From positions 2,046,001 through 2,110,000 of the forward strand of contig JAGMVK010000008.1 of assembly GCA_020747065.1 (NCBI GenBank): DNA of 64,000 nucleotides, in the 5' to 3' direction. Of this stretch, positions 1 to 10,700 are shown piece after piece. Both the position numbers and the translations under genes were made by a program. Within the stretch, counting starts at the first letter, position 1; every line of letters starts with the position of its first letter. The notes below the pieces were generated by a model. The model did not search any database and was not told where the DNA came from. It saw nothing but the letters and a program-made list of their open reading frames with translations. Source of the DNA: Cadophora sp. MPI-SDFR-AT-0126 (taxonomy: Eukaryota; Ascomycota; Leotiomycetes; Helotiales; Ploettnerulaceae).

Positions 1-556
1 GAACGATCTGAGAGCTCCAGTGAGTGTCAATGTCCAAGACAAATCGCAGCCCGTTCATCGATCCGGATACGGGTATCAAGTATCGGCAGTTTCCAAGGAC
101 ACTTGTACCATTGTGGATTGGAACTCGGATAATGACATTGCAATAGAGCAATTCAAGTACCCCGGGATGCTCGCGACTGCAGCTGGAGCGTCTTGGCCTC
201 TGCTAGTGGAGAACTCTTTCGATGATGGATACTTTGACACTCTCATGTATCTTGCCACATTGTCTAGTTCACTTCACGGAGGCGATCCCGTTGAAACTCG
301 GAAAGGCGTATTCCCAGGTTCGTTGAACGACTTGGAGGATACCCTAGGTGCTGTGACTGCTGTTACCATGGGAATCGAGTATCTCGATTGCAGTTCGGGT
401 ACGACTCTGATGGAACGCGCACCAATGTCGTACTCTAGAACTAGGCTGGGCCCGAGCAATCCGCTATTGTGTTTGTATTTACTGCCGTCGATCATCAGTC
501 TGGCGATCGTAGGCTGGTTATTTTGGAGTAGCTTGAGACTCCGACGAGAAAGATGA
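1..556 (+). CDS. C-terminal part of an unknown membrane protein (5' end outside window)
   Basis: The frame is open from base 2 to a TGA at 554-556, giving about 184 residues of the C-terminus; the real start lies upstream of the window. The last 30 residues form one clear hydrophobic segment (from LCLYLLPSII to WLFW) followed by the short basic tail SLRLRRER, so the protein should be anchored by a C-terminal membrane helix with a few cytosolic residues. The rest is soluble-looking, with a few scattered cysteines and aromatic residues. I do not recognise the family and cannot assign a function. A GTGAGT occurs at 20-25 in the frame, so part of the first 20 bases could belong to a different exon arrangement. 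Confidence 0.6.
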   Translation, partial: NDLRAPVSVNVQDKSQPVHRSGYGYQVSAVSKDTCTIVDWNSDNDIAIEQFKYPGMLATAAGASWPLLVENSFDDGYFDTLMYLATLSSSLHGGDPVETRKGVFPGSLNDLEDTLGAVTAVTMGIEYLDCSSGTTLMERAPMSYSRTRLGPSNPLLCLYLLPSIISLAIVGWLFWSSLRLRRER

Positions 557-1524
557 TCTAAAGGAATTTTAGAATGATTACCCACAAAATTTAGTAAATA
601 GGCTGACAAGAAATTTGGCGATGTTATGCCAAACAACACAAATACTTCGCCATAATGCAGCATCTATGCTTACACTCCAAAGCACTTGCAAGTGGCCGAA
701 ACAACCTACTTTGTAGAGGAGACGGCTGATAGCTATTCGTGTTCTATAGACTCAAGCGACTGATACTGATAAGAAAAGGTCCTTGCATCGAATCAACAAT
801 GCGAGATAAACAGAGAATAACAGCGCGAAGAAGCGAAGCGAAGAAGCCGCAAATGACACCAAAAATGACACAACTTAGACCGCAACAAGACCAAACAGAA
901 TCCAAAAGAAAAAAAAATCTCAACACCAGCCAGAAGGCCATTAGGTTAATACACATATTATTACACTTCTCCCTACCTCTCTTCTGATTATCCAGAAGAA
1001 GAAGTAGCTACCTTCATCATCTCTCATCCCAACCTAACCTATCCTCTCCCTCCATCAATATCCTAACTATTTCTCTCATCTCATCGCAGAGTGGCGTGAA
1101 GGGGAATTTTTTATTACACAAATACCGGCCAATTGATCGATCAACCGATCAATCCGGAGGCGTCCCCAAAAGACATGGAGAAAATGAGTTCCCAAAGCCC
1201 GTTGATAGCGTCTCAGTAGGCGCTCAAACTCCATGCGCCGTATAGAAACACTACCACAACATACAATACACATACAAGCCTAGCCTAGCCGAGCAATGGA
1301 TCGACAGTTGTCCATCGCTCTGTCGCACGCTCGGGGACCAAGGCAATTTCTTTGCCCTCTTCTTTTCAACGCTATGCATATAGAACGGGAAGCACTCTTG
1401 ATAGCCAACAACTTCGCTAAGTTAAGACGTCAAGGCGATTGGGAAAATGAGAGAAGTGGTGATATGCGTGACGGCCAGCCAGATACCAGAAAGAAACCGA
1501 AACGAATCCAAGTCAGTCAAGGGA
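557..1524. other. intergenic, no gene seen
   Basis: This is the space between two converging genes, so both 3' UTRs should lie here. It contains A-rich and CT-rich stretches (about 905-925 and 960-1080). The small reading frames show no family resemblance. A perfect 18-bp palindrome at 1521-1538 overlaps the TIM44 stop codon. Confidence 0.5.
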
Positions 1525-3197
1525 TTATATATAATCCCTGCCACTCTTCTGCAACTCAATCAGACGCCACCCTCTCGTCTCGGGATTGTTGACATCCTCA
1601 GGCACTCTCGTGACACCAATGGCGTAGGTAACAAGCTGGACTTTATCCTCCATGCCTGCAGCAAGATCATTCGTCTTCGCATTCCTGTACACGTGCACCT
1701 CCTGCGTTCTGCACGTCACGATGAACACGGGGATGTCTCCCGGCTCTAGGATCCTCGCTGATAGAATTTCCACGTTCCGAATATCGAGGATCCTACCGTC
1801 AGATTTCAGGCCAGCGGTGGTGTATTGTTTCGACAAGGCATCGTAGACCTGGAACTGAGCAGCTGAGAGCCAGAGCCGTAATGTTTCCGTGTCGCCCTTG
1901 ACGTAAGCATCTAGCACTTCAGGGAGGATGTATTCGCGCATCTCGCGCAGGAACGGCTCCATTTGGAAGCCAGGGTCCATCTCTCTGAATTTCTTGATGA
2001 CCATGGCTGTCTCGTTCTCGGCGAAGAAGCCAGCCACTCGGTCAGATATGCTGCGTGCGGTCGAGATGAGGGGATTCTCGGATTCGTTGTAGACTGATTT
2101 CATAGAGAAGATCCCTTGTAAGACTCGGTTCGAGTCGCGGAAGTCTCGCCATGATTCTTTCCATGCCGCGTCTTTGTGGAGGGTGACGTTTGTGCCGGCG
2201 CTGATTTGGTCAGTAATGAACATGACAGAATTCCAATACATGCTTACTCTGGGTCTTCCTGGGCGACTTCAACCCGTCTGCCGTGCATCCCAAGTTTTGC
2301 AGCCTCCTGCGCCTCTCGTAATTCTCTCGCCTTCCTCCGCTCCTCCTTCTCTACCCAACCACCGTATCTCGAACTGCTTCCATCATCGATAACATTCTTG
2401 ACATTCTTAAATGCCTCAGTCTCTCGAATTGGACGGGTTCCCTTCTCAATCACACTTGCCGTAGCGTTGACTGTAGTTCGCACACCCTTGACAACGGGCG
2501 TCTCCCAAGTCCAGGCAGCTCCTTTTCCAACAGCTCCAGCAGTTCCCTTCAGCACTTTGGCAGTAGTTGACGAAACCGCTCCCGTAGTTGATTCATATGC
2601 CTCCCGAGCTCGTCTCACAGACTCGTTCTCAGTGAACTGTTGAGCCCCTGCAGCCAAAGCCTTTGTAGACTCATTCCACTCTTTCGAAGCCTTAAATTCC
2701 GTCTGCAGCGTCTCAGTGAACACTTGCCATGGTGATTTGTCTCCGTGTGGAGGAGGTGGAGGAGGAGCTTCCTTCTCCTTTTCCTCTTTTTTGCCCTCCT
2801 CGCCTTCACTCTCACCCTCCTTCTTCGCCTCCTCTTTCTCGCCAGAAGCAGACTCAGCGTCCTCAGCAGAAGCCTTCTTCGCAGACTCTCCTTCAGTAGG
2901 CTCCTCCTTCGGGACTTCCTCCGCCCGTTTCTCCTTTGCTAACCTCGAGCTCTGATGAAATGTTCGAGAAGACGCTAATCCCGGCCCAGCTATTTCGTCG
3001 GGCAGGAATCTCGACCGTAAAGGCGATGGTCGTAGGGGAGACGCGGATCTGGAATTAGATGATAAGGAGCGTAAATTCGAGTTCTGATTCTGCTGTAGTA
3101 GTCGTCTGTATACTGCAGCATGAGCAGCAGGCCTTGCTACCGAAATGAATTGGACATTGGAAGGCGTTCTCGTCGCCGCATGCCGAAGACTGTTCAT
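1525..3197 (-). CDS. TIM44: Mitochondrial inner-membrane import subunit TIM44
   Basis: Exons are 3197..2248 and 2200..1525, giving 541 aa. The intron is only 47 nt (GTAAGC ... TTACTGAC ... CAG), and splicing restores the phrase EDPDAGTNVTLHKDA, which is characteristic of Tim44. Tim44 tethers mtHsp70 to the TIM23 channel on the matrix side and drives presequence import. The N-terminus (MNSLRHAATRTPS) is rich in Arg/Ser/Ala like a matrix presequence; an in-frame TTG-only extension lies upstream, so the ATG at 3197 was chosen. A Glu/Lys/Pro-rich linker follows, then a conserved helical segment and the C-terminal Tim44 domain (SDRVAGFFAENETAMVIKKF to GWRLIELQKSGRDYI). It is divergent from the mitoribosomal gene 295 bp away, so shared regulation is likely. 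Confidence 0.95.
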
Positions 3198-3492
3198 ATC
3201 TAACGAATATGCTTCAAAGATTGACTGACAAGAAAGACAATCGCAGAGTCCCTCGATATTATAGATCAAGTCGGGTCAAAGAAGGAGAGGATGAAGAGTG
3301 GTTGAGCAAGAAGTTTGATTTGGTCGCAGAGAAATCAGAGTAGCAAGCGACAGCGGCGTTCTAAACATTTTCGCCGACAGATTCTCGTCCTTCCAGGGTC
3401 GCGGAATTCTCCGCCTTGGCGACAACTTTCTTTTTGGGACTTCAACATCAGTGCATCGTGACATTCAGAGCTTCATTGCACATCACGCAGCC
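3198..3492. promoter_or_regulatory. bidirectional promoter of TIM44 and uS11m
   Basis: Only 295 bp separate the two start codons, which point away from each other, so both promoters must overlap here. No convincing TATA box is visible. CT/GA-rich stretches lie on both sides. Both products act in mitochondrial biogenesis, which makes co-regulation plausible. Confidence 0.6.
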
Positions 3493-4332
3493 ATGAGTCG
3501 AACGGCCTCGAGGCGCCTGCTGGCCCAATCGCCTCTCCAAATCTTCCCCGAAGCATCAACAGCACCCCGACTCCCCTCACAATGGCAATGTCTCCGCCAA
3601 CTCTCCACAACTACCTCCAAGAAGGCAGAAGGAGATCCCCCCAAACCATCTCCCACCCAGCGAGCCTTCCCATCCTTTGGCGCCGTTAGGAAACCTGCTG
3701 TCGCTCCACGCCCTACCTCGCCCTCTATCCACCCCAAAGCAGCTACATCGGACCTAACAGGCCTCGCAGACATGTTCAGCAAATTGATTGACGAGAACAA
3801 AGGCCAGCGAGCAAGCGAGACAGCGAGACGGACAATGAGATTCGCCGATTCCAACTTCTCTTCTGACGGGAGCGGGAATTTAGTGGCGAGGGAGGGCGAG
3901 CATGTCGAGACGGCGTGGCAGCTGCATATCTATGCTACCAGACATAATGTGCATATCACGGTTGTGCGGCCGCCGAATTGGTATCATCCGCAGACGGGCA
4001 AACGATTTCCTGAGAAGGGGGATAATAGGACCGTGGCCCTGTCATTGTCAGCCGGGAATCTGGGGTTCAGGAAGGCTGGGAGGAAGCATTATGACTCTGC
4101 ATTCCAGTTGGCGTCGTATGTGATGGGACGGATGCAGGAATCGGGTATGAACTCTTGGATTAGGGAGCTAGAGGTCTTCCTTAGGGGTTTCGGAGCTGGA
4201 AGAGAAGCTGTTACGAAGGCGTTGTTGGGTACAGAGGGAAGATATTTGAGAGGGAAGGTGGTTAAGGTGTCGGATGCTACGAGACTGAAATTTGGTGGAA
4301 CAAGGAGCAAGAAGCCCAGACGTCTAGGATAG
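3493..4332 (+). CDS. MRPS18: Mitochondrial small-subunit ribosomal protein uS11m
   Basis: Single exon, 279 aa from the ATG at 3493 (an upstream in-frame ATG at 3451 would add 14 residues without presequence character). Residues 1 to about 50 (MSRTASRRLLAQSPLQ... LRQLSTTTSKK) look like a mitochondrial targeting sequence with a typical cleavage region. After a disordered linker, the last 140 residues match the S11 fold: LHIYATRHNVHITVV, then SAGNLGFRKAGRKH and AFQLASYV, ending in KFGGTRSKKPRRLG, the equivalent of the Gly/Lys/Arg-rich rRNA-binding tail of bacterial S11. In the mitoribosome uS11 lines the platform near the mRNA exit. The symbol follows the yeast name for mitochondrial uS11. Confidence 0.92.
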   Translation: MSRTASRRLLAQSPLQIFPEASTAPRLPSQWQCLRQLSTTTSKKAEGDPPKPSPTQRAFPSFGAVRKPAVAPRPTSPSIHPKAATSDLTGLADMFSKLIDENKGQRASETARRTMRFADSNFSSDGSGNLVAREGEHVETAWQLHIYATRHNVHITVVRPPNWYHPQTGKRFPEKGDNRTVALSLSAGNLGFRKAGRKHYDSAFQLASYVMGRMQESGMNSWIRELEVFLRGFGAGREAVTKALLGTEGRYLRGKVVKVSDATRLKFGGTRSKKPRRLG

Positions 4333-4476
4333 AGGGAGAGTTGGTCTACAGTGATGAGTGTACACTACGCGCATGGGATGTTGTAGAAAACCTGTAACAT
4401 AAATAGAATCTGGCTGGTATCATCCGTCCTGAACGCCGTTAAAACAGATGCTCTCCCACATGTTTGGAATACCAAA

Positions 4477-5395
4477 TCATGACAAGTCCGACGCCCTTGA
4501 TTTCTTCGCTGGAGCTCGCTCAGCAGGAGGAACCACTCTGCCAGAAGTATCTCGAACCTTGCCCTTCCCCTTCCCACTCCCACCTTGTCGTCTCTCCTCC
4601 TCACTATCCCACTCAGTATCGTCCGTAAAATCAACACTCCGTCTCTGCAGACTCGTATCCATATCCCTCAGCATTCCTGACCTCTCATGACTCTCAGTTC
4701 GATCCTCGTCATCCATCAACTCCCCATCCGCAGTCTCAAAATCCGGGGGAGCAATCCACTCCTTCGGAACAACACAGGGTAACGCGACGCCTATGCTAGC
4801 AGCTCTATTCAACCAGCTTGGTCCAGGCCGCCCAGTAAGCTTCTCACATAGGTAGGCTGTGAAGTGGTTGCAGTTCCTGGTGAGGAGGTTGTATGAAGTG
4901 CCTTGGAACACGTCTGATGCTTCTTTAATGATCGCATCTATTTCACTTTGTGGTTGGACTGTGAAGCCGTGGAGGATCTCGCATTGGAACGTGCCTCCTG
5001 GTGGAACAGCTCGAGGTGGGGTGTAGTAGACGCCTGTAAGTCCTCTTCTGTCATGTCCTCCATATGCGTACTCTCTGTTATTTATGACGACGCCAGAATG
5101 AAGGAGTGATGAGCCAATTGTCCATAAGAACGAAGCTATTTTGCCAGGCTGCTGAAGTTAGCTTGGTGCTCATGAAACTCGACGGCTATGTGTGTGGCCC
5201 AGCTTAATCGCCGACAATAACTTGATGACAAAGCTGAAGCTCAAACCAGAATTGAACTTGAAGATAGCATCTGGCGCAAAGTATGGAGGGGCAACTCACT
5301 GGAAGTAGATCATACACATTGATCTTTATCTCGGTCTTCTGCAGCGAGAGCGTTGAGCGATGATTGGATCTCTTCGAGTTCTTACTTGGAGCCAT
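4477..5395 (-). CDS. PPPDE (DeSI-like) deSUMOylating/deubiquitinating isopeptidase
   Basis: Exons 5395..5300 and 5148..4477 give 255 aa; the 151-nt intron uses GTGAGT, and a CAGCAG acceptor (5154-5149) allows a one-codon variant. Splicing gives NVYDLLPPGKIASFLWTI, the standard start of the PPPDE (DUF862) fold. The papain-like dyad is present: His49 in SLLHSGVV and Cys125 in LLTRNCNHFTAYLCEKL. The motif REYAYGGHDRRGL is also typical. The family removes SUMO or ubiquitin from substrates. After about residue 150 the chain becomes acidic, then a Gly/Lys/Arg-rich tail resembling a nuclear localisation signal. The gene converges on uS11m (144 bp apart) and is divergent from OLA1. The exact substrate cannot be told from sequence. 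Confidence 0.9.
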
Positions 5396-6086
5396 TGCCA
5401 ATTGAGTTGGAGATTATTGGATTACTCTCTCTTCCAAGTCGATCTGTGTTCACGACCTGAAGCTCTAGAGATAGGATGCGACATCTAAGACGAGGTGGAA
5501 GTCCATGCTATCGCCAAGGTAACTGACTGAGCAAGTATGATATCAGATCAGACAGAGCCGTGCCGTAGCCGCGCACTCGAGGATTCTCGGTATAAATACG
5601 GGCCGTGAATGTAGTAAAGACCCCACTCTTTCCAAGCATAAAAAATCTCTTCTCATTCGCAGAGCTTTTCCCATCGATTTGAGTCGAGTCGAGTCGAGCC
5701 CAGGTCCGCTCGTCAGGGCAGAAGCCCGAATTCTCATTCGTCGCACAACATTCATTCGTGCAGGAGAGCAGAGGAGAGAGAGGGTTTTGGTTCCTCCAAC
5801 TCTCCCCTTTTCCCACTGCACTCACAGCAAGGCTGAAGTAGCCCACCACCCCTCATTCAACACGACGTCGTCCTTCACTGCCCCGCGTCTTTTCTCTTCT
5901 TTCACCCTCTCGTTACAAAGGTCCGCGGCAAGAACTGCGACCCAAAATCAATATCAGAGCCTGCTTAGCTGCACGGTCTTACTCACCTCCACCTCTCCCT
6001 CTACCTCTCCCTCTACCTCTCCCTCTACCTCTACCTCTACCCCCACAACAACCACACAAAAGCGTTCTTTCGCCGCAAAGAAGAAA
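5396..6086. promoter_or_regulatory. divergent promoter between DeSI-like gene and OLA1, with pyrimidine repeat
   Basis: This is 691 bp between two divergent start codons. The OLA1-proximal half carries an imperfect 12-bp repeat, CTACCTCTCCCT, at about 5990-6041, just 45 bases before the OLA1 ATG, so it probably lies in the 5' UTR. A GAGTC-type direct repeat (gagtcgagtcgagtcgag) sits at about 5680-5698. Confidence 0.5.
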
Positions 6087-7757
6087 ATGCCTCCCAAGAA
6101 GGCTGTCAAGGAGGAGAAGCTCCTGCTAGGCAGACCGGGCAATAACTTGAAGAGTGGAATTGTATGCAGCCCTCGTCTCCTCCTCTCACTGCAAAAGCCT
6201 TTTGAACAATGCAACTGACAATATCTGCAGGTCGGTCTTGCAAATGTGGGCAAATCGACTCTCTTTCAAGCTATCACCAAATGCCACCTTGGTAACCCCG
6301 CCGTAAGTACCGACATCCACTCTTCTCTACACCGCTCCCTTTCTAACCAATACCAGAACTTCCCCTTCGCAACCATTGACCCTGAAGAATCTCGTGTCAT
6401 TGTCCCTGATGAGCGCTACGACTGGCTCTGCGAAAAATACAACCCCAAGTCAAGAGTTCCCGCACATCTCACCATCTATGATATTGCCGGATTGACTCGA
6501 GGTGCCTCAACTGGTGCTGGTCTCGGAAATGCCTTCTTGTCACATATTCGTGCCGTCGATGCTATCTTCCAGGTCGTACGATGCTTCGATGATGCCGAGA
6601 TTATTCACATTGAGGGAGATGTCGACCCAGTTCGGGATCTGACCATCATCAGCGAAGAGTTGCGGATCAAGGATATCGAGTTCACTGAAAAGGCTCTCGA
6701 GGCATCCAAGAAGTTAACACGAAGAGGTGGTCAGAGTCTTGAGATGAAGAAGTTGAAGGAGGAAGAGGCATGTATTGAAAAGGTCCTGGCTCTTCTTCAA
6801 AGCGGTGGTGATGTCCGAAAGGGCGACTGGACCGCAAAAGAGGTATGTGAAAAAATTTCTCTCCCTCGTCTTTTCCTTCAATCCCCACTATCATGATGAC
6901 AAAAGGCCATGAGGCCTGATAATCCCAGCTCGTCGAATGCCTCACGTAAAACGTAGAGAGCATATTGAGATATGAAACACGTTCTGACTTACCTACCTAC
7001 CTTTTCTACTCTACTATGGAAGCCGTTCTCATACCAGGCGCTGACCCGCTGACCCTCTTCATAGATCGAGTACATCAACCCTCTTTTCCTCCTCACCGCC
7101 AAACCTGTCGTTTACCTCATCAACTTGAGCGAGAAAGACTATATCCGAAAGAAGAACAAACATCTCGGAAAGGTTATGGAGTGGATCAAGGAGCACGCAG
7201 CTGGCGACCCAATCCTACCCATCTCCATCTGTCTCGAGGAGCGTCTCACTCAATTTGAGGGCGGATCTGAAGGTGCAGATGCAAAGAAGGAGCTCAAGGA
7301 GCTTGGTGTTGAATCCGCCCTCCCGAAACTCATCACTACTATGCGCAAGGTCTTGAATCTGGGCAGCTTCTTCACAACCGGTACCGATGAAGTCCGACAA
7401 TGGACCATCCGGAACGGCACCAAGGCACCTCAAGCCGCTGGTGTTATCCACGGTGACTTCGAAAAGACCTTCATCCAAGCCATCGTGTACAACTTCTCCG
7501 TCCTCAAGGAATTAGGTGATGAAGCAGAGGTCAAAGCCAAGGGCAAGATCCTGACAAAAGGAAAGGACTACGTGGTGGAGGATGGTGATATTCTACGTAT
7601 GTACTTTTCCCACCAAGGTTTTCTCTACACTGGGATCTCGGATCGAAGACATGTCTTAGGATCGACGTCTCAGGAACCGAGATCCTTGCCTCAAGATTTT
7701 GACCATGACAGTGCTAACTTTCTTGAAGTGATTAAGGCCGGTGCTGCTAAGGGATAA
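6087..7757 (+). CDS. OLA1: Obg-like ATPase 1 (YchF family)
   Basis: Five exons: 6087..6161, 6231..6302, 6357..6842, 7065..7596, 7729..7757; 397 aa, the usual length of Ola1. The P-loop is GLANVGKST (residues 27-35), switch II is YDIAGLTRGAS, and the base-specificity loop is NLSE rather than NKxD, the hallmark that makes YchF/Ola1 proteins prefer ATP over GTP. A coiled-coil region (KKLKEEEACIEKVLALL) sits between, and the C-terminal TGS domain includes TFIQAIVYNF and GKDYVVEDGDIL. Ola1 is a cytosolic regulator of translation and stress responses. The last intron has a textbook GCTAAC branch site, and the terminal exon is only 29 nt. The third intron (222 nt) is longer than the others. Confidence 0.95.
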
Positions 7758-10700
7758 TCGAAATGAGAATATGGTTCATGAAGCAAGTCTATCTACCCGC
7801 GAGGTGATAGCTTTTGGGACTTCTCGCTTGTTACTGACGAGGACAAAATTCGTCTATCGCCTCGGGAATTAGTGATACTAGTGAGATACCCTGGTCTTCA
7901 AAACGAAGTACCGAAGATTATGAAAATGAAATCTAAATCTAAGCAAAGCTGTCCCTGTCCTGACAATACTTGTCTGTCCGTCCTGTCCATCTACTACTAA
8001 GTGGCACACTCAAACCCCACCACCAGACAGTCCCTTAAACAAGCAAGTCGCAAGTCCTCCCCAGAACAAGTCAATAGCTGTCACTCATCATTCACCTCAT
8101 GGACTATACCCCACCTCAACAAACCATCCCACCCTGTAACGATATAAATACCTCGCTCCAACCCACCAAAACGAAGTGCAAGTGCACGAAATCTCATGAC
8201 GCCAGAGTCAGGAAGTGTGTAGTTATTCAATTAGGGAGTTGTGAGATACTTGATATTTGAATTTGCATTCGCCGTTGTGTTTCTGATTGGATCGGCTATC
8301 AACTAAAGCTCTGTTTGCGAGCGTGTAAGCCTTGAGCCAGGCATAGTTTGCGATTCAGAATATTCTTGTTGTCACCGGTCCTGCTGTTGTCACTTCTGCT
8401 TTTCTCCCACGTTCCTGTTGGTACGATATATCTCCCAGGTATTCAGATCCTGGCCACTTCTTTGACGGTAGTACGAACGCTATCTTTTAGACGGACTTGA
8501 AGTGCTACCACCGAACCTTTGGTCGTTCGCTTGCGTCAAATTTGAGTTCAAGCGTGGAAGAAAGCATGAATGGATCTTGAAATGATGAAGACTTTTGACA
8601 TATGTCTGCTGAGTCTAGTACCTCAGATGGTAAGGAGCTGAACCCGCAAGGAAGTCTTTGCAGCTCATTAGTATCTGCCAAATCTTCTTCGTCGAGCCAT
8701 CGATGATGCGGATCACACTTTTCCGTTGGCTCTTTTCTCTACTGCTTTTTACTCTCTTGTTACATTGCATGCGCTAGGTCAACAGCAACCAGGGGCGAAG
8801 GATGGGCTAGGGCAGCGCCACCAATCCACTATGGTGGTATCGTAACCTGCGGGATGCCTACGAGGACTGACACGATGTGTTTTCAAAAGCTGGAACAGTT
8901 CAAAGTTCTGAGAGTTGATTTGTATTGCCTTACTCAAGCAGTAAGGGAGACAGTAGGGATGGAATGATTAAGGGACTTTAGGCGGGTCCGCAACACCTTT
9001 TGTAGACGTCGTAAGCGAAGTACATTGTTTACTTCTAAATGTCCTTACCAAATCATCTCACGCACCGAATATTAAGAATGTTCATGCGTGCTATAGGTCT
9101 CAAAGCAGATGGGTACACCAAATCTGAAGTCTTATCTCTTTAGAACCCGAAAAATTCAATTCCTCACAATCCTTTTCTTGGCATCATCTTCACGCGTAGT
9201 TTCGCTGTCCGGCATTGCCAGCGCTCACTGGATCAACAACCCAAAATTTTCATCCTTCAAGAGATTGATATTGAAGTATCCTAGCTAATGGATTTGTCTA
9301 TATACGCTGACGCAATATAAAACCAACCAATTCAGCTTGATTAGTTACAAGAATCAAAGATCGAAGGGCGGGTCAACTTTATATCGCACGTGAAAAGTCA
9401 GTATAAGAGCCAGTACTTGCTAAATGAGGAGTGCAATAACGAGAAGAAAAACCGAAAAAAAAAAATCGCACAGGGAGGGGGAGGGGAAGGGTGTTCGTGT
9501 AGGTCTCAATAACTCCGAAAGGAAGGTAAGGACCTCGCCATCACTGTCAGAGCACATATTGCTGTCAAGAATTGCCCACTCTCCATGCTAACTGCTTCTC
9601 ATAGCATTCATCGCACGGCAAAAAAAGTAGAAATACTTGCAAGACATGGGTATGTAGTCTCATGATCCCCTTGGACTGTATATGGAACAAATATACATTC
9701 CCCCGCAGCGTCCAGGGACTCTTTGGCCTGGTGCCTAGCGATAACACTAGGATTAACGACAATGGTATTCCAATACTTAGCCCAGAAATTCTTTTTCTGA
9801 TTTTCTTCTCCAATCCACTCCCTTTATTTTCAGACTTAACTTCAAAGTGAATCTGCGACCTTTACTAATGAGTACCAAAAGCCACTTGAAGACACTGGAT
9901 ATATATACTCAATTGCTCAGAGCTCATAACAGGCAAGAACCAAATCAAGGACATGAGATCTTTGATTGCGGTGATACCAACACCAATTTGCACGAAAGTG
10001 CTCCGTCTCTCCAACATATTTCCCAAATCTGCCGTATATTCTCGTTGTTTTTATTCCTGGCACCGAACATTGTTAGGCGAGAGAGAGCCAGAAAATCTTC
10101 TACGGGCAAATCAAAGTTTGTTGCCAAACAGCCCACTACTGTCATTTCCTTTCAAGCACTTCTTCAAATATTTATTGGGATTACTTTTGCTTACATGTTC
10201 TCTTCTCAGATGAATCTAATTCAGCAGCCCTTCTCTACGGACTCCGAATCTCACGCTCGCCTTGATAGCGCCATCAGGCACAGCTCTGCGCTTGCAAGCC
10301 GAACTCTGATGCGCTGATCACGGCGCCCGTCGCGGTTATCAACCGCAAAATCTTCGAAAAGTTTACCATATACACCAAATCTGTCTTTCTGTCCCTGTTC
10401 CTGTCCCAACAGTAGTGAATCAAGACCAAGCAACTCACTCACCTGCGAGGTTATTCACCAACCTCCCATTGTCTTTCTCCAGCATCTCTGTCCGATATGT
10501 CAATCTCTAGCTTCACTTTCACTCTACATTAAGAATGACGAGCCTTGAGACTTAGAGTAGAGAAATAGAGGAAGACGTCAGTATTTAAAACTAGCAGAAG
10601 CTGCACTGACGAAGCACAACGGAGCAAATCGAGCCAGACGGCGCTAAATGGGAGTGGTGTTGAACTTTTTACTTTTTTTTTTTTTTTGCATGTCACTCGT

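Noticed and set aside
2176..2955. Plus-strand frames opposite TIM44
   Set aside because: They lie within a strongly supported Tim44 coding exon; the Ser/Phe-rich composition reflects its Glu/Lys-rich linker.
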